Source: Enterobacteriaceae bacterium RIT693 | GTDB lineage: Bacteria > Pseudomonadota > Gammaproteobacteria > Enterobacterales > Enterobacteriaceae | Length of the DNA stretch: 64,000 nucleotides | NCBI GenBank assembly: GCA_009668225.1 | Contig: WJYK01000001.1 | Span: forward strand, 372,001-436,000 | Direction of reading: 5' to 3' | Notes under the pieces: model-generated | Database searches by the model: none | Seen by the model: the letters and a program-made list of their open reading frames with translations, nothing else | What the model was told of the DNA's origin: nothing | Part shown: piece after piece, positions 56,336 through 64,000 of the stretch | Numbering within the stretch: position 1 is the first letter of the stretch | Layout of the letters: each line of letters starts with the position of its first letter | Translations under genes and position numbers: made by a program

Positions 56336-56599
56336 ATGAAAACCAAACTGAACGAACTGCTCGAATTCCCAACCTCTTTTACTTATAAAGTAATGGGCCT
56401 GGCGAAACCGGAGCTGGTTGATCTGGTCGTTGAGGTGGTGCAGCGCCACGCCCCTGGTGACTACACGCCGCAGGTTAAACCGAGCAGCAAAGGTAACTAC
56501 CACTCGGTTTCTATTACCATCAATGCAACGCATATTGAGCAGGTTGAAACTCTGTACGAAGAATTAGGCAACATCGAAATCGTTCGTATGGTGCTGTAA
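56336..56599 (+). CDS. ybeD: DUF493 protein YbeD
   Basis: YbeD is an 87-residue protein with an ACT-like (DUF493) fold, conserved next to dacA and lipB. A regulatory role tied to lipoate metabolism has been suggested from its context, not shown. The sequence [40 protein letters not shown] and [20 protein letters not shown] is typical. The start has CTGGAG upstream. It is bracketed by the two copies of the repeat element and their paired terminators. Confidence 0.95.
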   Translation: MKTKLNELLEFPTSFTYKVMGLAKPELVDLVVEVVQRHAPGDYTPQVKPSSKGNYHSVSITINATHIEQVETLYEELGNIEIVRMVL

Positions 56600-56607
56600 T
56601 CCTATAG

Positions 56608-56627
56608 CCCGGCTCAGGCCGGGTTTT
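56608..56627 (+). terminator. ybeD terminator hairpin (first copy, T3)
   Basis: CCCGGC/GCCGGG with loop TCAG is followed by TTTT, eight bases after the ybeD stop. The 14-mer CCCGGCTCAGGCCG recurs 149 bp downstream. Confidence 0.8.
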
Positions 56628-56630
56628 AGC

Positions 56631-56698
56631 TTGATGACAAACAGCCGAAAATCGTGGTTTTCGACTGTTTGGGGCAAACCAGAGCACAGCATTCATTG
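56631..56698 (+). repeat. 68-bp repeat element, copy B (ybeD-lipB)
   Basis: This is the second copy of the element at 56157. It starts TTGATGACAAAC, has the hairpin CAAACAG-C-CGAAAA / TTTTCG-A-CTGTTTG at 56638-56671, and then GGGCAAACCAGAG. Compared with copy A, the outer stem changed from G-C to A-T with pairing kept. It follows T3 at the same relative place as copy A follows T1. Confidence 0.75.
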
Positions 56699-56756
56699 CT
56701 TTTATTAGATCAAGGCTCGAGCTTTTAAATCAATTAACTTTGTTTGCAGCCTCTAA

Positions 56757-56777
56757 CCCGGCTCAGGCCGTTTTTTT
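56757..56777 (+). terminator. Second ybeD-type terminator hairpin (T4)
   Basis: CCCGGCTCAGGCCG followed by seven T residues is a copy of the T3 core with a shortened stem (CGGC/GCCG). It lies about 45 bp before the lipB start. Confidence 0.75.
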
Positions 56778-56822
56778 GCTGTGATATACTTCCAACCACC
56801 CTTTTCTCCCGGAGACGCTGTT

Positions 56823-57467
56823 TTGTCTCAAGACACTATCCTGATCCGCACCCTCGGCCTGCAGCCGTATGAACCCGTGTCGCAGGCAATGCATGACTTT
56901 ACCGATACTCGTGACGAAACAACTGCCGACGAAATCTGGTTGGTGGAACACCCTCAGGTTTTCACCCAGGGCCAGGCAGGCAAAGCCGAGCACGTACTGA
57001 TGCCGGGTGACATCCCGGTAGTACAGAGCGACCGCGGGGGACAGGTGACCTTCCACGGGCCAGGCCAGCAGGTTATGTACCTGCTGCTGAATTTAAAACG
57101 ACGTAAGCTTGGCGTGCGTGAACTGGTCACCCTGCTGGAGCAAACCGTGGTTAACACCCTGGCCGAGCTTGGTATTGAGGCTTATCCACGAGCAGATGCT
57201 CCAGGCGTGTATGTCGAAGGACGAAAGATTTGTTCTCTGGGGCTGCGCATCCGCAAAGGTTGCTCCTTCCACGGCCTGGCGCTGAACATCAATATGGATC
57301 TCTCGCCCTTCCTGCGCATCAACCCGTGCGGCTACGCAGGGTTGGAGATGACTCAGGTCAGCCACTTTGTCGAAGGGATTACCGTCGCCGATGTTCACCC
57401 GCGACTGGTCGAAAATTTTATTGCCCTGTTAAACTATCCACCTCACGAATATCGCGCCGCTGATTAA
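56823..57467 (+). CDS. lipB: Octanoyl-[ACP]:protein N-octanoyltransferase LipB
   Basis: LipB transfers octanoate from ACP to the lipoyl domains of 2-oxoacid dehydrogenases and the glycine cleavage system, the first step of lipoate synthesis. The 214-residue protein begins with TTG at 56823 ([18 protein letters not shown]), as I recall for E. coli, with GGAG upstream; a GTG at 56781 would add 14 unrelated residues. Active-site regions are [20 protein letters not shown] near residue 65, [20 protein letters not shown] near residues 138-155, and the catalytic cysteine in [13 protein letters not shown] near residue 170. Confidence 0.95.
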   Translation: MSQDTILIRTLGLQPYEPVSQAMHDFTDTRDETTADEIWLVEHPQVFTQGQAGKAEHVLMPGDIPVVQSDRGGQVTFHGPGQQVMYLLLNLKRRKLGVRELVTLLEQTVVNTLAELGIEAYPRADAPGVYVEGRKICSLGLRIRKGCSFHGLALNINMDLSPFLRINPCGYAGLEMTQVSHFVEGITVADVHPRLVENFIALLNYPPHEYRAAD

Positions 57468-57473
57468 ACGGAA

Positions 57474-57501
57474 CAGGCCAGCAACGCTTTCCGCTGGCCT
57501 G
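57474..57501 (+). terminator. Possible terminator hairpin after lipB
   Basis: CAGGCCAGC/GCTGGCCTG is a perfect 9-bp stem with a 10-base loop seven bases after the lipB stop. No T tract follows, so its strength is doubtful. Confidence 0.45.
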
Positions 57502-57720
57502 TGAGTACCTTCTGTCAAAGCGCATTTACCCAGCAGTTATAATCACCAATTGGATAATTCAGCACTGTCATTATTTAAATAAATGACAGCATCGTACACT
57601 TTCGTCGGCTTAATTTTTCTCATTCGTGCTTGGGTTGGCAAAATAACTACGCCAATTCCCCCAATCTCTCTATTTGTATCTATAAATATAATATTCTTTA
57701 TTTTTTAGCGGAGACCTGAC

Positions 57721-58677
57721 ATGGGGCAAAACCCACTGTCTGAGAAAAAAATCGTGGATCGCGATGGCGAAAACAACTATCCCGTATTCAAGACGTTACG
57801 CAACATAGATTTAAACTTGCTGACTATTTTTGAGGCTGTCTACATTCATAAAGGCATCGTCAATGCAGCCAGAGTGCTTAACCTCACGCCCTCGGCTATC
57901 AGCCAGTCTATCCAAAAGTTGCGCTATATTTTTCCCGACCCATTATTCATTCGAAAAGGACAGGGCGTAACACCGACGGCGTATGCGGCACATCTGCATG
58001 AATATATCAGCCAGGGTCTGGAATCCATTCTTGGGGCCCTGGATTTTAACAGCAGTAATGACCAGCAACGAACCATTACTATCGCAACCCAGCCGTCGAT
58101 TGGGGCTTTAGTTATTCCTAAAGTCTATTCTGCGATCCGCAAAGTTAATCCAAACCTGCTTATTCGTAACGTGCCGATTAACGACGGTGAGTCTCAGCTA
58201 AGTCAGTTTCAGACCGATTTAATTATAGATACCAGCCGCCACTACGCGCGCACCATCACCAGCGTGCCTCTTTACCAGGAAAGCATTGCCGTGGTCTGCC
58301 GGGAAGGTCATCCCTGCCTTGAGCAGCGTTTGACTCTCGAAGATATGCAGAGCATGGAACACACCTTCCTGATCATGCAGGATGATTTGCTGCGTGACCT
58401 GCGCCAGCAGATCAGTGAGCGCCTGCCGAACCGGCAAATAGCCTTTAGCAGCTACAATTATGTCACGCTATCCTCACTGCTTGGCAGCAGCGATCTGCTG
58501 GGCTTCATGCCGTGGCGGTTATATGAGATGTTCAAAGAGACCTGGAACCTGCGAGCCGTCGACTGCGACCTGTTTGCCGATAAGACGATGGAAACCAGCA
58601 TGCATTTCAATAAACTCAGCATCCGGGATACGGTTTTGCAGGAGATAATCAAGGCCATTCACCACGAGTTTGCATGA
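57721..58677 (+). CDS. ybeF: LysR-family transcription regulator YbeF
   Basis: YbeF is a 318-residue LysR-type regulator found between lipB and lipA; its regulon is not well defined. The N-terminal winged helix contains NIDLNLLTIFEAVYIHKGIV and the recognition helix NLTPSAISQSIQKLRYIFPD near residues 60-80. A periplasmic-binding-protein-like effector domain starts near residue 110 (ITIATQPSIGALVIPKVYSA). Codon use is plainer and the upstream 250 bp are much more A/T-rich than the surroundings. The effector domain seems more diverged from E. coli YbeF than the DNA-binding domain. Confidence 0.88.
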   Translation: MGQNPLSEKKIVDRDGENNYPVFKTLRNIDLNLLTIFEAVYIHKGIVNAARVLNLTPSAISQSIQKLRYIFPDPLFIRKGQGVTPTAYAAHLHEYISQGLESILGALDFNSSNDQQRTITIATQPSIGALVIPKVYSAIRKVNPNLLIRNVPINDGESQLSQFQTDLIIDTSRHYARTITSVPLYQESIAVVCREGHPCLEQRLTLEDMQSMEHTFLIMQDDLLRDLRQQISERLPNRQIAFSSYNYVTLSSLLGSSDLLGFMPWRLYEMFKETWNLRAVDCDLFADKTMETSMHFNKLSIRDTVLQEIIKAIHHEFA

Positions 58678-58689
58678 GCAGTAGTGGTT

Positions 58690-58720
58690 TTCACCTCTTG
58701 CAGGTTGTTTCAGAGGTGAA
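58690..58720 (+). repeat. Inverted repeat after ybeF
   Basis: TTCACCTCT/AGAGGTGAA is a perfect 9-bp stem with a 13-base loop, 12 bp after the ybeF stop. It may help end ybeF transcription; there is no T tract. Confidence 0.4.
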
Positions 58721-58916
58721 CACCATCCCTGTTAACCTGGTATTTAGCACAAAACAACAACCCATTTACAATTCTTTCTCCATTTCATGTTGGGGTATAC
58801 TGATTCTCCCTGGCCGTGATGATATACTCCCGGCCATTAATTCAAAAATAGTTGATAGATCCTAACTTAGCTTGAATTAGCCTGACTACATTATCCGCAA
58901 CTGGAATACGCACCCT

Positions 58917-59882
58917 ATGAGCAAACCCATTGTGATGGAACGCGGCGTTAAATACCGCGACGCCGATAAAATGGCGCTGATCCCGGTAAAAAACGTGGTG
59001 ACAGAGCGCCAGGAGCTGTTGAGAAAGCCAGAATGGATGAAAATCAAGCTTCCGTCTGACTCAACCCGTATCCAGGGCATTAAAGCGGCGATGCGCAAAA
59101 ATGGTCTGCACTCCGTTTGCGAAGAAGCCTCCTGCCCTAACCTTGCTGAATGTTTTAACCACGGTACCGCGACCTTTATGATTCTGGGCGCCATTTGTAC
59201 CCGTCGTTGCCCATTCTGTGACGTCGCGCATGGCCGCCCGGTTGCGCCAGACGCCAACGAGCCTGAAAAACTGGCTCAAACCATTGCAGACATGGGTTTG
59301 CGCTATGTGGTGATTACTTCCGTGGACCGTGACGATCTGCGCGACGGTGGCGCACAACACTTTGCTGACTGTATCAGCGCCATTCGCGAGAAAAATCCGA
59401 CCATTAAAATTGAAACGCTGGTTCCGGACTTCAGAGGCCGTATGGATCGCGCACTGGATATACTGACCGCAACGCCGCCGGATGTGTTCAACCACAACCT
59501 GGAAAACGTACCGCGCGTCTACCGCAACGTCCGTCCAGGCGCAGACTACAACTGGTCACTTAAGCTACTTGAACGCTTTAAAGAAGCCCATCCGGATATC
59601 CCTACCAAGTCCGGCCTGATGGTAGGCCTGGGCGAAACCAACGAAGAAATCATCGAAGTGATGCGCGACCTGCGCCGTCACGGCGTGACCATGCTGACGC
59701 TGGGCCAGTATCTCCAGCCAAGCCGTCACCACTTGCCGGTGCAGCGCTATGTTAGCCCGGATGAGTTTGAAGAGATGAAAGCCGAAGCGCTGGCAATGGG
59801 CTTCACCCACGCCGCCTGTGGCCCGTTTGTTCGCTCTTCCTACCACGCCGATCTGCAGGCAAAAGGGATGGAAGTGAAGTAA
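58917..59882 (+). CDS. lipA: Lipoyl synthase LipA
   Basis: LipA inserts two sulfurs into protein-bound octanoate by radical SAM chemistry. It has 321 residues, the E. coli length. The auxiliary-cluster cysteines are in [16 protein letters not shown] near residue 68-79. The radical SAM CxxxCxxC is in [15 protein letters not shown] near residue 94-101. The C-terminal serine that ligates the auxiliary cluster lies in [11 protein letters not shown]. It works after LipB, which is encoded 1.4 kb upstream. The bidirectional terminator with tatE follows. Confidence 0.98.
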   Translation: MSKPIVMERGVKYRDADKMALIPVKNVVTERQELLRKPEWMKIKLPSDSTRIQGIKAAMRKNGLHSVCEEASCPNLAECFNHGTATFMILGAICTRRCPFCDVAHGRPVAPDANEPEKLAQTIADMGLRYVVITSVDRDDLRDGGAQHFADCISAIREKNPTIKIETLVPDFRGRMDRALDILTATPPDVFNHNLENVPRVYRNVRPGADYNWSLKLLERFKEAHPDIPTKSGLMVGLGETNEEIIEVMRDLRRHGVTMLTLGQYLQPSRHHLPVQRYVSPDEFEEMKAEALAMGFTHAACGPFVRSSYHADLQAKGMEVK

Positions 59883-59921
59883 CAAGAGTTACATATTGTT
59901 ACGCTTAAACTGACACACATA

Positions 59922-59957
59922 AAAAAAACCGGCCATTATGAGCCGGTTTTTTATTTT
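59922..59957. terminator. Bidirectional terminator between lipA and tatE
   Basis: AAAACCGGC/GCCGGTTTT with an 8-base loop, flanked by A and T runs, lies between convergent genes. Confidence 0.92.
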
Positions 59958-59968
59958 GCAGTCGTCAT

Positions 59969-60166
59969 TCAGTCTTTGTGAACGATGCGCTCTGCAGGTG
60001 CTTCGGTATCGGGCTTCTTGCCGTTGTCATCTTCGGCCATCGCTTTCTTAAAACCCTTGATGGCAGAACCGAGATCGCCGCCCAGCGTGCGCAGCTTCTT
60101 GGTACCAAACAGCAATACGATCAGCGCGCCGACAACCAGCAGCTTAGTAATACTAATCTCTCCCAT
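59969..60166 (-). CDS. tatE: Sec-independent translocase subunit TatE
   Basis: TatE is a TatA paralogue of the twin-arginine translocase. The 65-residue protein has the N-terminal membrane helix ([20 protein letters not shown]), the hinge [13 protein letters not shown], and an amphipathic helix [14 protein letters not shown], followed by a short charged tail. I chose the ATG at 60166, giving the conserved MGEISITK start; a reading from 60199 adds 11 residues. It lies divergent from the lipA end, as in E. coli. Confidence 0.96.
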   Translation of the reverse strand: MGEISITKLLVVGALIVLLFGTKKLRTLGGDLGSAIKGFKKAMAEDDNGKKPDTEAPAERIVHKD

Positions 60167-60295
60167 ACCTACCTTCTTTTGTGATGCATGCCGTGACAAC
60201 GGCGAATAAAAAACCTGATTGCATTAACGGATATTTGCCCGCGCAACACAATAGCAATCTGTAACAAGGCGAATCAAGGTTTGATTAAAAAAACA

Positions 60296-61084
60296 TCATA
60301 ACATTTGAGGTACCGCAAACCGTCGATTGGCCAGCACCGGCAGCATTTGTCTTACCGCCGCGACTCTGTCCGCGCCGATCTCGGCAAAGATTAGGTCGGG
60401 CACTTCTGCGGCGGCCGCAATCGTCACCCCTAGCGGATCGATGACCCGGCTCTGGCCGATATTTTTACTGCCGCATTCTCCAGCGGCCACGACATAGCAA
60501 GTCGAATCCAGCGCGCGCGCAGCCAGTAAGGTTGCCCAATGAGCCTCTTTATGAGGGCCTTTTAGCCATGCAGCCGGGAGGACCAGAACCTCTGCCCCAC
60601 TCAGCGCAAGACTCAGCGCCATGTCCGGAAAGCGCAGGTCGTAGCAGGTCATCAGCCCAACGTTCATTCCGGCAACGTCAATCACGGGCGCTAAACGCGC
60701 TCCCGCGTCCACCAGCCGGGACTCCTGCACGCTGAAAGCATCGTACAAATGAACTTTCTGGTAGCTCGCCACAATCTCACCGCTGCGGATTGCCAGTAAG
60801 GTGTTTGCCGCCCGCCCGGGGTAGGTTGGTACATGCAGCGTGACTATTGTGGTCATGCCGTTCTTTCGGCTTTCTTCACGCAGCTGTTCAACATACTGAC
60901 CATCCAGCGGCTGTGCTGACTTTACTGACATATCCGGGTCATTGTCATCTCTGGCCAAAACCGCCTCCGGCAACACCAACAAATCGGCCTCTTTCTCTGC
61001 TGCCTTTGCCATCAGACTGACGCAGGTGGCCGCATTTTCCTGCCAGAAGGGCCCCACTGCAAACTGACCTACAGCAACCTTCAT
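60296..61084 (-). CDS. ybeM: Deaminated glutathione amidase (YbeM, Nit1-like)
   Basis: This 262-residue nitrilase-superfamily amidase is the full-length counterpart of YbeM, a Nit1-type metabolite-repair enzyme that hydrolyses deaminated glutathione. In E. coli K-12 ybeM is a broken gene, as I recall. The catalytic triad is visible: Glu in [10 protein letters not shown] near residue 42, Lys in [12 protein letters not shown] near residue 112, and Cys in [15 protein letters not shown] near residue 148. The ATG at 61084 has TGAGG six bases upstream. It is transcribed away from crcB, toward tatE. Confidence 0.92.
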   Translation of the reverse strand: MKVAVGQFAVGPFWQENAATCVSLMAKAAEKEADLLVLPEAVLARDDNDPDMSVKSAQPLDGQYVEQLREESRKNGMTTIVTLHVPTYPGRAANTLLAIRSGEIVASYQKVHLYDAFSVQESRLVDAGARLAPVIDVAGMNVGLMTCYDLRFPDMALSLALSGAEVLVLPAAWLKGPHKEAHWATLLAARALDSTCYVVAAGECGSKNIGQSRVIDPLGVTIAAAAEVPDLIFAEIGADRVAAVRQMLPVLANRRFAVPQML

Positions 61085-61187
61085 ACGTGCCTCACCGCTC
61101 AAATGATTAATTACAGTATATCGGGTGCAAATCTCTGTGTCTGAACGCTACACTTTGCCCATTGCTGATGTTTAATAAGGATTAATC

Positions 61188-61571
61188 GTGATTCAGATGC
61201 TATTCGCCGTTTTTATTGGCGGCGGGATCGGCAGCGTCGCGCGCTGGTTTCTGAGTATGAAGTTCAACCCCGTCCATATGGGGATCCCCATTGGAACGCT
61301 GATGGCCAACCTGATCGGCGCGTTTATTATCGGCCTTGGCCTGGCACTGTTCAGTCGTTTTAGCAACATCGATCCGGTATGGAAACTGCTTATTACCACC
61401 GGCTTCTGCGGCGGCCTGACAACATTCTCTACGTTCTCCGCGGAGGTGGTTATGCTGTTGCAGGACGGGCGACTCGCCTGGGCAGGTATGAACGTACTGC
61501 TAAACCTTGCAGGCTCGTTTATGATGACCGCGCTCGCATTTTGGCTGGTTTCTCTCTTCGTCACCCAATAA
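61188..61571 (+). CDS. crcB: Fluoride ion channel Fluc/CrcB
   Basis: CrcB is the dimeric fluoride exporter channel. It has 127 residues with four membrane spans. The family motifs are present: [13 protein letters not shown] at the start, [16 protein letters not shown] near residue 36, and [19 protein letters not shown] near residue 70, including the phenylalanines of the fluoride pathway. The start is GTG with AAGGATT upstream. I see no fluoride riboswitch in the 100-bp leader. Confidence 0.97.
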   Translation: MIQMLFAVFIGGGIGSVARWFLSMKFNPVHMGIPIGTLMANLIGAFIIGLGLALFSRFSNIDPVWKLLITTGFCGGLTTFSTFSAEVVMLLQDGRLAWAGMNVLLNLAGSFMMTALAFWLVSLFVTQ

Positions 61572-61642
61572 GCCGCACGGTATTAATGTTAGCTTAATTT
61601 TTCTCTGCCACTATCCCTGCCATATCGTTGGGGGAGAAGGCA

Positions 61643-61729
61643 ATGAAAGAGCAGGTGACAGGCTGGGCGAGCGTGCTGATAAGCGTTGTTATCGTTGGGT
61701 TATTTTTGAAAGTGTATCTGTTTGCGTGA
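61643..61729 (+). CDS. 28-residue single-span membrane peptide
   Basis: Between crcB and cspE there is a short ATG reading (MKEQVTGWASVLISVVIVGL, then FLKVYLFA) preceded by a strong ribosome site (GGGGGAGAAGG, seven bases from the ATG). Residues ~7-27 form one hydrophobic helix; the N-terminus is polar. It ends just before a bidirectional terminator, 72 bp after crcB, and could be cotranscribed with it. I do not recognise it, and its function is unknown. The size and build are those of enterobacterial small membrane proteins that annotation pipelines often miss. Confidence 0.6.
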   Translation: MKEQVTGWASVLISVVIVGLFLKVYLFA

Positions 61730-61741
61730 GAAATAGCAGGC

Positions 61742-61770
61742 AAAAAAAAACCCGCCTTGGCGGGTTTTTA
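61742..61770. terminator. Bidirectional terminator between crcB and cspE
   Basis: CCCGCC/GGCGGG with a TT gap, preceded by nine A and followed by five T residues, serves cspE on the minus strand and crcB with the small ORF on the plus strand. Confidence 0.92.
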
Positions 61771-61788
61771 TATTCTACTGGTAATGAC

Positions 61789-61998
61789 TTAGATAGGCAT
61801 TACGTTTGCAGCAGAAGGGCCTTTGGCACCGTTAGTGATTTCAAACTCAACGCGCTGGCCTTCAGCCAGGGTTTTGAAACCATTGCTCTGGATTGCAGAG
61901 AAGTGTACGAACACGTCTTTGCTGCCATCTTCCGGAGTAATGAAGCCGAAGCCTTTGGATTCATTAAACCACTTAACGTTACCTTTAATCTTAGACAT
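61789..61998 (-). CDS. cspE: Cold-shock-family RNA chaperone CspE
   Basis: CspE is a constitutive cold-shock-domain protein that binds single-stranded nucleic acid, melts RNA hairpins and can act as an antiterminator. It has 69 residues, as in E. coli. RNP1 is KGFGFITP and RNP2 VFVHFSAI. I chose the ATG at 61998 ([20 protein letters not shown]). The ~195-bp region upstream should hold its long leader and promoter. Confidence 0.98.
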   Translation of the reverse strand: MSKIKGNVKWFNESKGFGFITPEDGSKDVFVHFSAIQSNGFKTLAEGQRVEFEITNGAKGPSAANVMPI

Positions 61999-62195
61999 CA
62001 AAATTACCTTTACATGAAAAAACGACACAAATGCTGTGTCGGGCATCAGTACAACAATTGTGGTGGCTTTTGTCCAGTCCAGAATTGCTAAAAAGTGATA
62101 AAAGTCGCTAACTTTTTACCAGCTTGCGCATTACACCTTGTTTTTAAAGGGGTATAAAAACCCTCATTTTTTTGCCTGCTTCAGGTCGTACAAAA

Positions 62196-62771
62196 TCAGA
62201 ACTGGAACCGCAGCCAGGCAAAGTAGACGTTACCGTTATTGTAAGTCCCGGGAATGTAGGTCATCTGGAAGGTCGCCGGGCCATAACCAATAGAAGCCAG
62301 CGGCAGCACCAGCGGCACGGGAATGTATTTCCAGTTATCGCGCGCGGTCACACCAACGGTATAACCCAGCCCTACGTGGAAGTTATCATCGCGCAGCGGC
62401 CGCCAGGTTTTCTCCCAGCCATAACCCCCGATAGGCTCCCATTTGTTGAAAGAGTCTTTAAACGCCATCAGATAGAGGCCATTCCAGTTACCTTCTTCAT
62501 CCCAGCGCGACTTGCCAAACCCCACACCCCATGGTCGCTCGTTATAGCGATCCGTTTTCTCTTTGTCATAGGCAAACCGGGCATGCCAGGTAATCGCCGG
62601 GACGTAAAGATCGTAATGTTGTGGTTCGTTCCAGGTTGTAGAAACCTGGCTTGAGAACGTCTCCCATGCGTTGCTGAAAAATCGCCCTTCTTCGGCAAAT
62701 GCCGCCGGGGCGCTTAGCACCAGCGTGAAAACAAAAATCAGAATTGAGGACAGTTTATTCGTGTAAGTCAC
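62196..62771 (-). CDS. pagP: Lipid A palmitoyltransferase PagP
   Basis: PagP transfers palmitate from phospholipids to lipid A in the outer membrane, giving resistance to antimicrobial peptides. The 191-residue protein has a signal peptide (~26 residues, ending PAAFAEE) and an 8-stranded barrel. Catalytic residues are in [20 protein letters not shown] (His) and [20 protein letters not shown] (Asp-Ser). It ends [14 protein letters not shown]. The start is a GTG at 62771 with a weak ribosome site. I see no clear PhoP box upstream. It lies downstream of cspE in the reverse E. coli order. Confidence 0.94.
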   Translation of the reverse strand: MTYTNKLSSILIFVFTLVLSAPAAFAEEGRFFSNAWETFSSQVSTTWNEPQHYDLYVPAITWHARFAYDKEKTDRYNERPWGVGFGKSRWDEEGNWNGLYLMAFKDSFNKWEPIGGYGWEKTWRPLRDDNFHVGLGYTVGVTARDNWKYIPVPLVLPLASIGYGPATFQMTYIPGTYNNGNVYFAWLRFQF

Positions 62772-62929
62772 GTCGTTATTACCGTATTAAAATTCGACAG
62801 GTACCTTACTGAATTATATCTCAATGAAAGCTAAATCAGCACATGACTTAGAAAGAAAAGCAGCCATCCCCCCGTGTCAATACACTGGATTCTCAAATGC
62901 CATTCAGATAATTATGAATAAGAATGTAA

Positions 62930-62959
62930 GTAAGAGCGCATAACTTAATGCGCTCTTAC
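62930..62959 (-). terminator. Hairpin after the CusA-like gene
   Basis: GTAAGAGCGCA/TGCGCTCTTAC is a perfect 11-bp stem with an 8-base loop, 12 bp after the stop codon. The following bases on the minus strand (TTACATTC) are only mildly T-rich. Confidence 0.55.
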
Positions 62960-62970
62960 GAAGTAACGAA

Positions 62971-64000
62971 TTACCTTCGCTTCTTAATTAGCATATATAC
63001 CGCAGGGATAACCAACATCGAAAGCAGCGGAGCGGTTACCATTCCCCCAATCATCGGTGCGGCAATACGACGCATCACTTCCGACCCGGTTCCATTTCCC
63101 CACATAATAGGCAACAGGCCCGCCATAATGGTGGCAACCGTCATCACCTTAGGTCTGACGCGCAGCACAGCGCCTTCGTGAATCGCTCGTCGCAGCATGC
63201 CCACATCCTGCACCTCATCGGTTTTCTGGTGTTTAATAAGCGCCTGATTTAAATAAAGCACCATGATCACGCCAAATTCCGCAGCTACGCCCGCCAGAGC
63301 AATAAAACCAACGGCACCAGCAACGGACAAGTTATATCCCAACAGATAGAGTAACCACACGCCGCCAATTAATGAGAAAGGTAAAGTCCCCATAATTAAT
63401 AGTGCATCTTTTACTCGTGAGAAGGTGACATATAACAATACAAATATGATTAATAAGGTAAATGGCAGCACAATTTTTAATTTAGCCGTAGCACGTTCAA
63501 GATATTCAAACTGCCCAGACCATGAAAGCGAAACGCCTTCAGGCAGCTTCACCTGCCCGGCAACCGCACGCTGCATATCTTCCACGGCAGACTTTAAATC
63601 ACGCCCGCGCAAATCAACATAGATCCAGTTAGACAGGCGCGCATTTTCACTTTTCAGCATCGGTGGCCCTTCGGTGATGGCAATGTTAGCCAATTCAGAG
63701 AGCGCCAGCTGGCTGCCGTTGGCGGTGATAACGGGCAAATCACGCAGTTTTTGCAGGTTGTCGCGCAGTTCGCGTGGATAACGCACGTTGATAGGGAAGC
63801 GTTCGCGCCCTTCAATGGTTTCACCGATGTTCTCGCCTCCAATAACCGTGGCCACCAGCGACTGCAATTCCTTAACCGAAACGCCGTAGCGCGCCGCTTT
63901 GCGACGATCGATATCGATATCCACATAGCGCCCACCGCCCAAACGCTCGGCCAGCGCTGAGGTAACGCCAGGCACCTGCTTCACTACGCGTTCAATCTGT
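62971..64000 (-). CDS. CusA/SilA-type heavy-metal RND efflux pump (C-terminal part)
   Basis: The reading frame runs from the window edge to a TAA at 62971. It covers about 343 residues, the C-terminal third of a ~1040-residue heavy-metal efflux RND transporter of the copper/silver CusA type. Visible parts are the periplasmic porter region (ALAERLGGGRYVDIDIDRRK; GETIEGRERFPINVRYPREL) and the last membrane block (FIALAGVAAEFGVIMVLYLN; VLRVRPKVMTVATIMAGLLP; SEVMRRIAAPMIGGMVTAPL). In CusA these helices include residues of the metal and proton path. cusB, cusC and similar genes would be expected outside the window. No such gene lies next to pagP in E. coli. Confidence 0.9.
   Translation of the reverse strand, partial: QIERVVKQVPGVTSALAERLGGGRYVDIDIDRRKAARYGVSVKELQSLVATVIGGENIGETIEGRERFPINVRYPRELRDNLQKLRDLPVITANGSQLALSELANIAITEGPPMLKSENARLSNWIYVDLRGRDLKSAVEDMQRAVAGQVKLPEGVSLSWSGQFEYLERATAKLKIVLPFTLLIIFVLLYVTFSRVKDALLIMGTLPFSLIGGVWLLYLLGYNLSVAGAVGFIALAGVAAEFGVIMVLYLNQALIKHQKTDEVQDVGMLRRAIHEGAVLRVRPKVMTVATIMAGLLPIMWGNGTGSEVMRRIAAPMIGGMVTAPLLSMLVIPAVYMLIKKRR

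Noticed and set aside
61085-61187. Possible fluoride riboswitch before crcB
   Set aside because: The leader is short and shows none of the conserved pseudoknot segments of the crcB motif.
62772-62929. PhoP box upstream of pagP
   Set aside because: No pair of (T/G)GTTTA repeats with the proper spacing is seen on the minus strand; only weak A/T-rich matches.

Overview
The window is a chromosomal core segment of a member of the Enterobacteriaceae. Nearly every gene has a clear E. coli counterpart in the same relative order (the E. coli nei/pxpB to pagP/cspE region), but protein divergence, several start codons and the intergenic content show it is not E. coli. Genus cannot be fixed from the sequence alone. 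I see no prophage, insertion sequence or CRISPR array.

Layout. Bases 1-4080 carry, on the minus strand, ybfA, a fused DUF523-DUF1722 ybgA, phr (photolyase), ybgI and the 5' part of pxpB. Bases 4260-12660 hold the kdpFABC potassium pump, its sensor/regulator kdpDE and a small EamA-type membrane gene. Then follow seqA-pgm (minus), ybfF, ybfE, fldA and fur (plus), with an overlapping uof-like leader ORF before fur. Bases 17800-28300 form an amino-sugar block: chiPQ (chitoporin; ChiX target; NagC-like operators), glnS, nagE, and nagBACD with paired NagC-like operators and a CRP site. asnB and a seven-gene tRNA cluster (Met-Leu-Gln-Gln-Met-Gln-Gln) follow.

Bases 31290-41950 contain ubiF, miaB, the ybeZYX-lnt operon and the glutamate/aspartate ABC transporter gltIJKL. 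gltI has a sigma54-type promoter, NtrC-like sites, a GcvB-type C/A-rich leader and a SroC-like RNA downstream. Bases 41950-56075 hold ybeL, leuS-lptE-holA-nadD, rsfS-rlmH-mrdA-mrdB-rlpA, an accessory substrate-binding protein/permease pair with no ATPase gene, and dacA. The E. coli rihA-djlC block and cobC are absent. Bases 56330-64000 carry ybeD, lipB, a ybeF-like LysR gene, lipA, tatE, an intact ybeM amidase, crcB, an unannotated-type 28-residue membrane ORF, cspE, pagP and the C-terminal third of a CusA-type efflux pump.

Themes are envelope growth (mrdA, mrdB, rlpA, dacA, lnt, lptE, pagP), lipoate synthesis (ybeD, lipB, lipA), amino-sugar uptake and catabolism, translation and RNA modification (glnS, leuS, miaB, ybeY, rlmH, rsfS, tRNAs), and nutrient or metal homeostasis (kdp, fur, crcB, glt).

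The most unusual structure is around ybeD. On each side of this gene lies a ~150-bp unit. Each unit starts with the local terminator hairpin, then a 68-bp element shared by both units and containing a covarying hairpin, and ends with a second diverged copy of the same local terminator. This looks like two old insertions of one small element into terminators. I cannot assign it to a known repeat family.
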